This document shows, piece by piece, positions 25,030-33,534 of a stretch of 56,841 bases of DNA (within the stretch, counting starts at the first letter, position 1; every line of letters begins with the position of its first letter). The DNA is taken from contig NZ_JRQQ01000012.1 of the NCBI RefSeq assembly GCF_001625325.1, positions 1 through 56,841 on the forward strand, given 5' to 3'. Both the position numbers and the translations under genes were made by a program. Source of the DNA: Croceicoccus estronivorus. Its GTDB lineage: Bacteria; Pseudomonadota; Alphaproteobacteria; Sphingomonadales; Sphingomonadaceae. Under the pieces are notes generated by a model. The model was not told the DNA's origin. It ran no database searches and was given only the letters and a program-made list of their open reading frames with translations.

Positions 25030-27153
25030 ATGACGTCCAACCGTTTTCCCCACCTGTTGTCACCGGGCCGTATCGGCACCATGGAACTGCGCAACCGCAT
25101 CGTGGTCACCGCGATGGGCGTCAGCCTTTCGGAAGACGACGGCACTGTCGGGGAACGCCTGATCGCCTATCATGAGGAACAGGCGAAAGGCGGGGTTGGG
25201 CTGATCATCTCCGGCGTGGCCGGAGTTGCGTGGCCGACAGGATGTGTTTCCTGGCAGCAGACGGCCATTTCCGAAGACCGCTTCATTCCCGGCCTTACCC
25301 GCTTGACGGAACGGGTTCATGCCCATGGCGCCAAAATCGCCGCGCAGTTACATCATGGCGGCCTGGTCGCCGCCTATTCGGCGGGACGCTGGGGTCTGCC
25401 CTTGTGGGCTCCCGCCATTCCACCAGCGCCAAAAGGCAGTTTTGCCGATTTCTTCCTGATGGAAGAAATGGCCGGAATGGCTGGAATGAAGGTGCCAGAG
25501 ATCAAGGTTCTGGAAAAAGCCGATATCGCTCTGGTCGTCGAACAGTTCCGGGCCGGCGCGGCCCGCGCAAAGCAGGCGGGCTTTGACGGTGTCGAGATCC
25601 ATGGCGGCCATGGCTACCTGCTGTCGTCGTTCATTTCTCCGTACACGAACAACCGTACCGACGAATATGGCGGCTCGCTGGAAAACCGCATGAGGCTGCC
25701 CCTCGAAGTCATCCGCGCCATCCGCGAAGAAGTGGGGCCCGATTTCCCCGTCTGGATGAAGCTAGACACCCGCGAAATCGGCAAGGACGGCATCACGGTG
25801 GAAACCGCTCAGGCTTCTGCGCGAATGGTAGAGCAGGCGGGTGCTGACGCTATCACGATGACGACGTACCACGACACCGACGTTGGAAAGCTCCACTCGG
25901 AATCCCACACCCCCCACATCGACGGATGGAACCTGCCGGCCACCGCAATGGTCAAGCAGGCCGTTTCCATTCCAGTGATCGGATCTGGGAGGGTGGAACC
26001 GGAACTCGGCGACCAGACAATCGGCAAGGGCGAACTCGATTTCGTAGCCATGGGGCGCAAGCTGCTGGCCGACCCGCACCTGCCCAACAAACTCAAGGCA
26101 GGCGCGCCGGAAAAAGTGCGCCCTTGCATTTACTGCTACACCTGCATCAGCGCGATCTACATGGGCGACCACGCGCGGTGCGCGGTCAACCCCGAGTTGT
26201 CCCACGAATTTGAACAGAAGCCTGCCGACACGACGGCGCCAAAGCATATAGCCATCATTGGTGGTGGCCCTGGCGGCATGGAATCCGCCCGCCGACTGGC
26301 CGCGATGGGCAGCAAGGTCACTCTGATCGAAAAAGGCGACCGGCTGGGTGGCACACTGCGCTTTGCCTCGCTCGCCTATGAACCCAACGAACGACTGCTC
26401 AACTGGCTCCGCGCAGAAGTGGCAGAAGCCGACATCGACGTGCGCCTTTCGACAGAGGCCACTCCCGAATTGCTTCGCGAACTGGGCGTCGACAAGGTAA
26501 TTGTCGCTACCGGTGCAATTCGCGGAATGCCGCCCATTCCCGGCCATGATCTGCCACACGTTTTCTCCGGCGACGATATGCGCAACATGATGCTGGGCGA
26601 AAGCTCCTCGGAATTGAAGCGCAAGACCGGCCTTCTCACCCGCATGGCCACCAAGATCGGCGCGGCGACGGGGGCGACGTCGAACCTCGCCCTGGTCCGC
26701 AAGGCAACACATAGCTGGATGCCGCTGGGCCAGAACATCGTGATAATCGGCGGCGAACTGGTGGGGATCGAACTGGCAGAGTTCCTGATCGAACGCGGTC
26801 GCACAGTCACTGTCGTTGATGAGGCGCCGCGCTTCGGCAAAGGGCTCACCCTGGTACGTCGCATGCGTATCCTGTCAGAACTCGCCGAGCATGGCGCATC
26901 CCTGCAGCAGGGGGCGTCCGACATTGCGATTGAGGAAGGCGTGGTACGCTTTACCGACGCCTCGGGCACGGAACAAACCGTTCCGGCCGACCATGTGATC
27001 GTAGCCAAGGGAGCGGAAGGGAACCTTACCCTTGCCGACCGGCTACGGGCCGAAGGGTTTGCGGTGGAAACCGTGGGCGATGCGAATGGTGTCGGCTACA
27101 TCGAAGGCGCGATGCGCGGTGCGGCCCAGGCGGTCGCCGAAATAGCCGCATAG
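25030..27153 (+). CDS. OYE/2,4-dienoyl-CoA-reductase-type FMN-FeS-FAD oxidoreductase
   Basis: A 707-residue three-domain enzyme. Residues 1-355 form an Old Yellow Enzyme TIM barrel ('GFDGVEIHGGHGYLLSSFISP', 'NNRTDEYGGSLENRMRL'). A 4Fe-4S cluster motif follows: Cys366-x2-Cys369-x2-Cys372-x11-Cys384. The C-terminal half holds an FAD/NAD(P) domain pair starting at 'IAIIGGGPGGMESARRLAAMG', with a second 'NIVIIGGELVGIELAEFL'. This is the FadH/BaiCD/BaiH architecture. Such enzymes reduce an enone or dienoyl double bond; in bile-acid bacteria relatives act on steroid A-ring enones. A steroid substrate here is inferred from the neighbourhood. The gene is controlled by the divergent TetR and ends in a strong terminator. 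Confidence 0.9.
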   Translation: MTSNRFPHLLSPGRIGTMELRNRIVVTAMGVSLSEDDGTVGERLIAYHEEQAKGGVGLIISGVAGVAWPTGCVSWQQTAISEDRFIPGLTRLTERVHAHGAKIAAQLHHGGLVAAYSAGRWGLPLWAPAIPPAPKGSFADFFLMEEMAGMAGMKVPEIKVLEKADIALVVEQFRAGAARAKQAGFDGVEIHGGHGYLLSSFISPYTNNRTDEYGGSLENRMRLPLEVIRAIREEVGPDFPVWMKLDTREIGKDGITVETAQASARMVEQAGADAITMTTYHDTDVGKLHSESHTPHIDGWNLPATAMVKQAVSIPVIGSGRVEPELGDQTIGKGELDFVAMGRKLLADPHLPNKLKAGAPEKVRPCIYCYTCISAIYMGDHARCAVNPELSHEFEQKPADTTAPKHIAIIGGGPGGMESARRLAAMGSKVTLIEKGDRLGGTLRFASLAYEPNERLLNWLRAEVAEADIDVRLSTEATPELLRELGVDKVIVATGAIRGMPPIPGHDLPHVFSGDDMRNMMLGESSSELKRKTGLLTRMATKIGAATGATSNLALVRKATHSWMPLGQNIVIIGGELVGIELAEFLIERGRTVTVVDEAPRFGKGLTLVRRMRILSELAEHGASLQQGASDIAIEEGVVRFTDASGTEQTVPADHVIVAKGAEGNLTLADRLRAEGFAVETVGDANGVGYIEGAMRGAAQAVAEIAA

Positions 27154-27161
27154 CAATGCAG

Positions 27162-27192
27162 AAACGGCCGGAGGCGATCTCCGGCCGTTTTT
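27162..27192. terminator. Terminator between convergent OYE and AraC genes
   Basis: A perfect 12-bp stem (27162-27173 with 27179-27190) has a five-base loop and runs into a T5 tract. On the opposite strand the A-rich 5' arm gives the matching T run, so it may serve both convergent genes. Confidence 0.85.
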
Positions 27193-28001
27193 CAATGAGT
27201 ACGCCGGGTACGGTATCGGGCCGGAGTCATGCCAACGGCCTCGCGGAAGGCGTTCGTAAAGCTGGTAACGTGACTGAACCCGCAACGGTAAGCCACTTCC
27301 TTTATCGGGAGCATGGTATCGAGCAGCAGTTGACGTGCCTGACGGAAGCGGAGCGATGCAAGATATTGGCTGAAACCAAGGCCGGTCGTCCGCTTGAGCG
27401 CGGCGGCAAGCTGCCTTGGGGACAGACCACACAGGACCGCGACTTCCGGCAGGCCGGGTTTTTCCGCGATATGTTCCATGCAATAGCTTTCGACCAACAG
27501 CAGCAGCTCTTCCGAGAGAGCCCCCGCCGCATCGCTTGCCGTCAACCGCACAAGATCGATAGCCAGTGCAGTCGCGATAGCTGAAATCAAAGCTCCACTT
27601 GCAGAGCCCGGATTGCGGGTTTCTTCTGCAATTCTTTCAAGCGCCCGCACAATATCGCGATTTCGGATATCCACGCATCGCGCCAGCCGATCCAGATCAA
27701 TCCCATCGCCTTTCTCGAACAGCGGCCCACGCGGCGCATTATCGTACCGGCACATGAGCATTCGTGCCCCTGCCTCCCTTCCCACCGCATGCATGCCCAC
27801 TCCGGCAGGTAGATAACTGACCGCACCGAACCTGCGATAATCGCTGCGCACTCCATCCAGAATGTAGCAGGCACGGATGTCGACCGGCTTACGGGCAAGG
27901 TTGAATGCCACGACATGCCGGTCGCCGGGCGCCATCTCCAACTCATGCCGAAAACGCGCTTCCTCAATGCGCACACTTAATCCCGGCAAATCATACTCCA
28001 C
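27192..28001 (-). CDS. AraC/XylS-family regulator
   Basis: A 269-residue regulator with a C-terminal AraC domain: HTH1 'LPEVAVLCGLSPRQLAAALK', HTH2 'IKEVAYRCGFSHVTSFTNAF', closing 'VGMTPARYR'. The start is GTG at 28001 with AAGG upstream. The N-terminal half is an unassigned sensor domain and resembles in layout the AraC protein at 4772. It is divergent from the Gfo/Idh/MocA and Coq4-like genes across about 160-180 bp, which it probably controls. Confidence 0.87.
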   Translation of the reverse strand: MEYDLPGLSVRIEEARFRHELEMAPGDRHVVAFNLARKPVDIRACYILDGVRSDYRRFGAVSYLPAGVGMHAVGREAGARMLMCRYDNAPRGPLFEKGDGIDLDRLARCVDIRNRDIVRALERIAEETRNPGSASGALISAIATALAIDLVRLTASDAAGALSEELLLLVESYCMEHIAEKPGLPEVAVLCGLSPRQLAAALKRTTGLGFSQYLASLRFRQARQLLLDTMLPIKEVAYRCGFSHVTSFTNAFREAVGMTPARYRTRRTH

Positions 28002-28181
28002 TGGCTAGGACCTTTCTGATGTGGAAACCGCACCCCCGACAATTCCGAAACCGGAAACAGTCCATAGTGCTGTGCATTTCTCCCTAACTTCAGGCCATAT
28101 CCCTAAAGTTTCTGCCGTGTATGCGCCTGTCGATTAGTATAGCTTTCAAGCATAACGATGCACAAGACAGACAAGATTAAA

Positions 28182-29324
28182 ATGGGCGAGAAGATCGAGA
28201 CAAGCAGGCCGATCCGTGTCGGGATCGTCGGAGCAAACCCTGACCGCGGGTGGGGTTCGGGTGTCCACCGCCGTGTCATACAATTCCTGCCTGAATTCGA
28301 ATTGTCCGCCGTGTGCACCACCAAGCGGGAAACGGCGGAGCGCGCAGCCCACGAATTCGGTGCCACTCACGCCTTTATCGACGCAACGGATCTCGTGACC
28401 CATCCTGACGTCGATCTTGTGGCGGTCTGCGTACTTGCTCCCCATCACTATGATATCGCCCGGGCAGCACTGGCTGCGGGCAAGCATGTGTATTGCGAAT
28501 GGCCATTGGCTTTCACTGTGGAGCAGGCGGAAGAACTCGCCGCCATGGCCACGGATCGCGGTCTCAAGGCAATGATTGGTCTGCACCTCAATGGCGCGCC
28601 AGCCCTGCGACATGCCGCGCAACTGGTGACGGATGGTTTTATTGGCACCATGCAGGATGTGAACCTGCATGTACGCGTACCGGGCTCTATCACCCGCACC
28701 ATGGCGACACGATCCAGCGGCACCCATCTGCTTTCAATCTATGGCGGCCACCTTCTCGGCGCCCTGACAAGCCATTTTGCCCCGATCATCGACTGGTCCG
28801 CACGTGGGGCCATTCATTTACCTCCGTACGATGAAACCGGCCTGCCATGCACACGCGATGCTCCCGATCATGTCCTGATCCAGGGCGAGCTTGCCAACGG
28901 CAGTCTGTTCAGTCTCGATCTCGGCAGCATGTCGATGGCCGGCATGGGCTCTCACTGGCGCATCGGCGGTACGGAAGGCACGATCCAACTCCATTCCGCC
29001 GCAGCCGACATGCCCGCCATGGAAGCCTTGACGATTTCGGGCGGCAGGCTGGGCGATGATATCCGCCCGCTGGGAATTCCCGGCCATCTGGACTGTGCCG
29101 ACATCCCGGCCGAACCGCAGCGCTATTCCGCCTACCCCGGCGTCGAAGCATCCCGCGCGGCGCTTGCTTCGGTCGGAAATCTGTACCGGCAACTCGATCA
29201 GGCCATTCGCACTGACGGCCCCGTCTTCCCGGATTTCACCCACGCAGCCGATATCCAGAGGCTCGTCACCGCAATTGATGCGACGTTGATCGAGGCCGAT
29301 AGTCATTCAAACACACAATCCTGA
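28182..29324 (+). CDS. Gfo/Idh/MocA-family protein, Gal80-like with EWP instead of EKP
   Basis: A 380-residue protein with an N-terminal NAD(P) Rossmann fold ('RVGIVGANPDRGWGSGVHRRV') and the C-terminal alpha/beta domain of the Gfo/Idh/MocA family. The catalytic EKP motif of canonical dehydrogenases is replaced by 'CEWPLAF', so the active-site lysine is absent; this is known from the Gal80-like branch. It may be a non-canonical oxidoreductase or a ligand-binding protein. The start is ATG 28182 or, 8 codons upstream, ATG 28158. The stop is 22 bp before the Coq4-like gene, suggesting a two-gene operon. Confidence 0.8.
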   Translation: MGEKIETSRPIRVGIVGANPDRGWGSGVHRRVIQFLPEFELSAVCTTKRETAERAAHEFGATHAFIDATDLVTHPDVDLVAVCVLAPHHYDIARAALAAGKHVYCEWPLAFTVEQAEELAAMATDRGLKAMIGLHLNGAPALRHAAQLVTDGFIGTMQDVNLHVRVPGSITRTMATRSSGTHLLSIYGGHLLGALTSHFAPIIDWSARGAIHLPPYDETGLPCTRDAPDHVLIQGELANGSLFSLDLGSMSMAGMGSHWRIGGTEGTIQLHSAAADMPAMEALTISGGRLGDDIRPLGIPGHLDCADIPAEPQRYSAYPGVEASRAALASVGNLYRQLDQAIRTDGPVFPDFTHAADIQRLVTAIDATLIEADSHSNTQS

Positions 29325-29346
29325 TGAAGTGGAGAGGACAGCAATC

Positions 29347-30255
29347 ATGAACGCCCAGACAGAGTCCGCCGATCTGAAAGAGCGCGCAACCGAAGAGGTT
29401 GAGGTAACCTCCGGCAACGCCGTCAGCTACATGAACAATCGCAAGCTGATCCGTACGGAAAGCAGTGTGTTGGTCAGCTCCTCCCCCTGGCTCAACGAAC
29501 CACGCGTCCGTGAATGGGTGGCGACCGAAAGCCTGCGCCGCAACGGGAACGATTACCCTCTGCTGTTCGGCATGGCTTCCGCCGTGAAAGGGCTGGACGA
29601 AACCCGCGACCACGAGCGGATCGACGCGTTGATCAAGGCCGAGCGGAAGATCAATCCCAAGCTTGATGCCTGGTTCGAGGAACGTTTCATTTCCACCTTC
29701 ACGCTCGAGGATCTTGGCAAAAACCCGAAGGGTTCGGTTGGCCGCATGTTATACGATCATATGGCCGAACTAGGGCTCTCCCCAGAACTCATGCATCAGC
29801 GGATGGAAAACCCCGAGTGGGCCCCGGAAAGCGACTTCGACTATTTCACATTGCGTACGGGCCAGACCCACGATCTCGACCATTTGCTGGGTGAAGTCGG
29901 CTTCGACGTGATTGCCGAAATCTTCCCGACCGGCCTGCGTACCGGCAACATGTTTGCGCATGTCAGCCCCGAGCTTGCGGGTCAGTTGCTGGCGACGAAC
30001 ACCATGATCATCTTCCCATGGTTCATGCGCTGCATGCTGAACTATCCCGAAGCATGGCCGATGATGTGGCATAACCTCAACCATGGTTACGAAGTGGGCC
30101 AACAGTCCGACATGCTGTTTACAGCCAAGGTGGAGGACATCTGGCACCTTTCACCAGCCGAAGCGCGAGATGCCCTGGGTGTTCGCGGGTGGAAAGGCCC
30201 GAATGACAGCCGCGCCGCCTCCCGCATTTTTGGCGAGGGATACGAAATCATCTGA
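29347..30255 (+). CDS. Coq4-family protein
   Basis: A 302-residue protein with a conserved Coq4 metal motif, H-D-x2-H-x11-E: His175, Asp176, His179 and Glu191 ('HDLDHLLGEVGFDVIAEIF'). Coq4 proteins participate in ubiquinone biosynthesis, with recent work supporting oxidative decarboxylation at ring C1. No other ubiquinone gene is nearby, so this paralogue may act on a different ring compound. The ATG at 29347 has GAGAGGA in front; a GTG six codons earlier is less likely. It is probably co-transcribed with the Gfo/Idh/MocA gene. Confidence 0.85.
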   Translation: MNAQTESADLKERATEEVEVTSGNAVSYMNNRKLIRTESSVLVSSSPWLNEPRVREWVATESLRRNGNDYPLLFGMASAVKGLDETRDHERIDALIKAERKINPKLDAWFEERFISTFTLEDLGKNPKGSVGRMLYDHMAELGLSPELMHQRMENPEWAPESDFDYFTLRTGQTHDLDHLLGEVGFDVIAEIFPTGLRTGNMFAHVSPELAGQLLATNTMIIFPWFMRCMLNYPEAWPMMWHNLNHGYEVGQQSDMLFTAKVEDIWHLSPAEARDALGVRGWKGPNDSRAASRIFGEGYEII

Positions 30256-30267
30256 GCTTCAGCGCCG

Positions 30268-30282
30268 ACTTACAACGTAAGT
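30268..30282. promoter_or_regulatory. Inverted repeat ACTTAC-N3-GTAAGT
   Basis: A perfect 6-bp-arm dyad lies 13 bp after the Coq4-like stop. It resembles TetR-type operators and shares the AAGTA/TACTT core with the dyad at 19102-19113. Candidate operator for the TonB receptor transcript. Confidence 0.4.
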
Positions 30283-30312
30283 ACATGCTAACAATTTTGA
30301 TTGACTTCCCTG

Positions 30313-30340
30313 TTATCCGCATGTTTTTAAATGCGGATAA
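30313..30340. promoter_or_regulatory. Inverted repeat TTATCCGCAT-N8-ATGCGGATAA
   Basis: Perfect 10-bp arms flank an 8-base AT-rich spacer, about 365 bp before the TonB receptor and 24 bp before the possible short ORF at 30364. AT-rich spacing and length fit a dimeric regulator site; as RNA it would form only a moderate hairpin without a T tract. Confidence 0.5.
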
Positions 30341-30363
30341 GATAATGAGGGGAGGAATCGGCA

Positions 30364-30711
30364 ATGCGCATCGTTGATGCAGGCTGCCATTTCCGGAAAC
30401 CGGGCGATACGCGCAGACACGCTGCTCTGGGGAGGCATAGCGCCTCCATGCCATGCGAATACGCGAATGTGACATCGCGCGGTCTAGGCCGCCATCAGCA
30501 GGCTGCCGAACACAAGCCCACCCGGCGGGAAGGCGCACCACCCCTCACTTCTTCTGTGCGGAGATGCCAGGTTTCAGCGCATCTCCATGACCGACATCAT
30601 GAATGCATGGAACAGTCAGGCTCTGATCTGCTGAGGCTGGATCAGCCCGGCAGTCGAGCATCAAATCGACTGCAAAGAGCTTTGCGAAGAAAGGGAGGAA
30701 AATATGCCTGA
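30364..30711 (+). other. Doubtful 115-codon ORF with strong ribosome site
   Basis: The frame opens with 'MRIVDAGCHFRKPGD', loosely reminiscent of the N-terminus of amidohydrolase-2 proteins (IVDxHxHxxxP), but the rest is Arg/His/Ser-rich and not family-like. GGGGAGGA precedes the ATG at good distance. It overlaps the TonB receptor start by 8 bp. It could be a decayed amidohydrolase remnant, a leader peptide or chance. I do not assign a function. Confidence 0.25.
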
Positions 30712-33346
30712 CAATGGAAAACTCTGGAAGCTCGCACTGTGTGCCTCTGCATCATGGGCTGCGATTGGAACGGCCCAGCCGGCATTGGCCCAGGATGCAA
30801 CGGACACAGTCGACACGCAGGAGATCATCGTTACGGGCACCCTGATCCGCCAAACGGTGACTTCGTCCCCCCTGGCGGTGATGAATAGCGAAGACATAGC
30901 CGCCCGCGCGCTGACCAATGCGGCAGAACTGGTAAACACCCTGCCTTCGAATTCCGGCTCCGAAGCGGGGACCGACCAACTCGGACAGCCACTGACTTCG
31001 GGGACGGCCCAGTTCAACCTCCGCAACCTCGGCCTCGGTTCCACTCTGGTTCTGGTCAACAATCGCCGCCAGACACTTGCTGCCGTGGCCAACAACGACG
31101 GCAGCACTTTCGTCGATATCAATTCGCTGGTGCCTTTGATCGCGGTTGAGCGAGTGGAGGTCGTAAAGGACGGCGCAGCAGCTACCTATGGCTCCGACGC
31201 AGTGGCAGGCGTGGTCAATTTCATCACCCGCAAGCACGTGGATCGCCCGGAAATATCAGCGCGCGTAAATTTCATCGACGGTGCGGAGCAATACAATCTG
31301 GACGGCATCGCGGGTTTCGACGTGGGCGACAACGGCCATCTCATCGTGGCTGCTTCGTATTACAAGAGCACGCGACTGGCATCGACCAAGCGTAAATTCT
31401 CCACCGCCGCGACATTCGGCCGCCCCTGGTGGCACTCGGTCTCAAGTTATGGACAGCCGGGTTCGTACCTTCCAGTGGGCGGCACTGCGTATCTGCCCGA
31501 TCCGGATTGCACCAACCCGGCCTTCCCGGATAGCTATCAGGGATCACCCACTGACCTGTGCCGGTTCGACTTTTCAGGCTACTACGACCTGATCCCGAAG
31601 GAGCGGCGCATACAGGCATTCGCCAGCTATAGCGGCACCATCGGCGACAGCATCAATCTGAACCTCGAGGCGGCCTACGCCAATACGAAGACACGGACCG
31701 CATCTTCACCGTCCTTTCCTATGCTGGCGATCTCCCCGATCGTGCCCGCGTCCCATCCCGACAATCCCTTCGGTCAGGACGTTTATTTCCGTGGACGCCT
31801 GCTGAATGGCGAATACGGCCCTTCGATCACGGCCAACGATTACGACACCTTCCGCCTCGCTGCGGGACTGGACGGAGAACTGGGCAAGGCATGGAACTGG
31901 TCGCTGAATGCGACCTACAGCCAGCAGACCGTGCTCTATGACAAACCCGACACGATCAAGACCGCTTTCATCAATGCCCTGAATGGCCTTGGCGGACCAA
32001 ACTGTGACTCATTCAGCGGAACGCCCGGCGTGGGCGACTGCATGTACTTCAATCCTTTCGGATCAGCCTACCTCGGAACCGGCACAGCCAACAGCGACGC
32101 ACTGGTCCAAAGCCTGATCGGAATGAGCGACCTGCACGGGAAAACATCTCTCGTCACTCTCGATGGTGTGGTTTCGGGCGACTTGTTCGACTTTGGCGGC
32201 GAAACCGTTCAGGCGGCTATCGGCGCTCAATACCGGCGCAGTACATTTCGCCATAATTGGGGCGACCTGATCAATGCCGGGGAACTCGTCACCCTTGGCC
32301 AAGCACCTGATTTTTCTGGCAATGAGGACGTCTATTCCGTGTTCGGCGAACTGCGGGTCCCCTTCGCTTCCATTGCGGAAGCCACATTCTCCGGCCGTTA
32401 TGAGAAGTACGCCAACAGCTTCGGCCGTTTCACGCCGAAGATTTCACTGCTCGCCCACCCCATCGACATGCTCTCCCTGCGGGCAAGCTGGGGCAAGGCT
32501 TTCCGTGCCCCCGGCGTGTATCAGCAATATGCGGTCCAGGCTGCCCAGCCAGGCGTTCTGGACCCGGCGTTGAGCAACGCCTACGTCTTCGTCAACACCG
32601 TGGCTTACGGCGACAAGGGCCTTGATCCGGAACGCTCGACCAACTGGAATCTGGGCGCGACATTCACGCCCACACGCAATTTCGAATTCAATTTCGACTA
32701 TTACAACTTCAAGTACAAAGATCTCATTGTTAAGGAAAATCCGCAGCAGATCCTGAATGCCGCGTGGGCTGGCGATACTGATGCGCAAAGCCGCATCACA
32801 CGCGACGTGAACGGCAACCTGCAGCGGGTGGACCTCAAATTCATCAATGCTTCGTCAGTGGAAGTCGAAGGCTTCGACGCAGGCGCGCGCATGTGGTTCG
32901 ATAGCGACGCCGGACGTTTCGAGGTAAAGGCGGATTGGTCGCATGTCGTCAAATACGACATCCAGACAGTTGCCGGAGGCACCGTGATCGACGGCCTCGG
33001 AAATGTGAACTTCAACAATCTGGGCCATTCAATGCCGCAAGACCGGGTCGAATACGGTGTGTACTGGTCGTCCGGTGCCCACAGGCTGAACGTCTTGGGT
33101 CACTATATCAGCGGTTACGACAACGACCGTACGGGTACCCACATCAAGTCGCAGAATACCTACGACCTGCAATACAGCGTAATGCTGGACGACCTGATCG
33201 GGCTGGATGGTACGACCTTGTCAGTCGGGGCGATCAACGTCTTCGACAAGGATCCGCCGGTCGCCCAGTTGTTTCTCGGCTTCGACCCGACGGTGCACGA
33301 CCCGCGTGGCCGTGTGATCTACGTCGGCATCAACCAGAAACTCTAA
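30704..33346 (+). CDS. TonB-dependent receptor, intact
   Basis: An 880-residue outer-membrane receptor. The signal peptide ends at 'QPALAQ'. The plug begins with 'EIIVTGTLIRQ', the TonB-box-proximal element, and contains 'VERVEVVKDGAAATYGSDAVAGVVNFITRK', which places it in the 'oligomeric' large-receptor branch common in sphingomonads. The barrel is complete; the last residue is Leu (INQKL) rather than the usual terminal Phe. A strong GGGAGGAA ribosome site precedes the ATG. It is followed by an MFS gene in the same direction. The substrate is unknown but a steroid or related hydrophobic compound fits the region. Confidence 0.92.
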   Translation: MPDNGKLWKLALCASASWAAIGTAQPALAQDATDTVDTQEIIVTGTLIRQTVTSSPLAVMNSEDIAARALTNAAELVNTLPSNSGSEAGTDQLGQPLTSGTAQFNLRNLGLGSTLVLVNNRRQTLAAVANNDGSTFVDINSLVPLIAVERVEVVKDGAAATYGSDAVAGVVNFITRKHVDRPEISARVNFIDGAEQYNLDGIAGFDVGDNGHLIVAASYYKSTRLASTKRKFSTAATFGRPWWHSVSSYGQPGSYLPVGGTAYLPDPDCTNPAFPDSYQGSPTDLCRFDFSGYYDLIPKERRIQAFASYSGTIGDSINLNLEAAYANTKTRTASSPSFPMLAISPIVPASHPDNPFGQDVYFRGRLLNGEYGPSITANDYDTFRLAAGLDGELGKAWNWSLNATYSQQTVLYDKPDTIKTAFINALNGLGGPNCDSFSGTPGVGDCMYFNPFGSAYLGTGTANSDALVQSLIGMSDLHGKTSLVTLDGVVSGDLFDFGGETVQAAIGAQYRRSTFRHNWGDLINAGELVTLGQAPDFSGNEDVYSVFGELRVPFASIAEATFSGRYEKYANSFGRFTPKISLLAHPIDMLSLRASWGKAFRAPGVYQQYAVQAAQPGVLDPALSNAYVFVNTVAYGDKGLDPERSTNWNLGATFTPTRNFEFNFDYYNFKYKDLIVKENPQQILNAAWAGDTDAQSRITRDVNGNLQRVDLKFINASSVEVEGFDAGARMWFDSDAGRFEVKADWSHVVKYDIQTVAGGTVIDGLGNVNFNNLGHSMPQDRVEYGVYWSSGAHRLNVLGHYISGYDNDRTGTHIKSQNTYDLQYSVMLDDLIGLDGTTLSVGAINVFDKDPPVAQLFLGFDPTVHDPRGRVIYVGINQKL

Positions 33347-33360
33347 GACCGTTGATCTGC

Positions 33361-33389
33361 TCCACCCTCGCTGCATCAGCGGGGGTGGA
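33361..33389 (+). terminator. Hairpin after TonB receptor gene
   Basis: A 13-bp stem with one T-G wobble (33361-33373 with 33377-33389) and a three-base loop lies 14 bp after the receptor stop. No clear T tract follows, so it could be a processing or partial terminator element between the receptor and MFS genes. Confidence 0.5.
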
Positions 33390-33534
33390 AGCTTCCTGCC
33401 TGCGGGTGGGTTGGCAGCACAGCCCCGCATTTCCCCAATTTTTGGCATCATTGGATATTCCCAAGCGGTGCAATCGTGCATAGGCAATCCACACGCAAAG
33501 CCTGCAAGGCCAGCCATTGGGATAGGTTGATTTC

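Larger units (their letters stand above)
30256..30703. other. 448-bp gap with two dyads and a possible short ORF
   Basis: This is the only stretch above 300 bp without a confident gene. It holds two inverted repeats in its first 90 bp (see separate entries), then GGGGAGGA followed by an ATG at 30364 that opens a 115-codon frame. The tail ends in GGGAGGAA, the ribosome site of the TonB receptor at 30704. No tRNA, riboswitch fold or insertion sequence was recognised. Confidence 0.6.
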
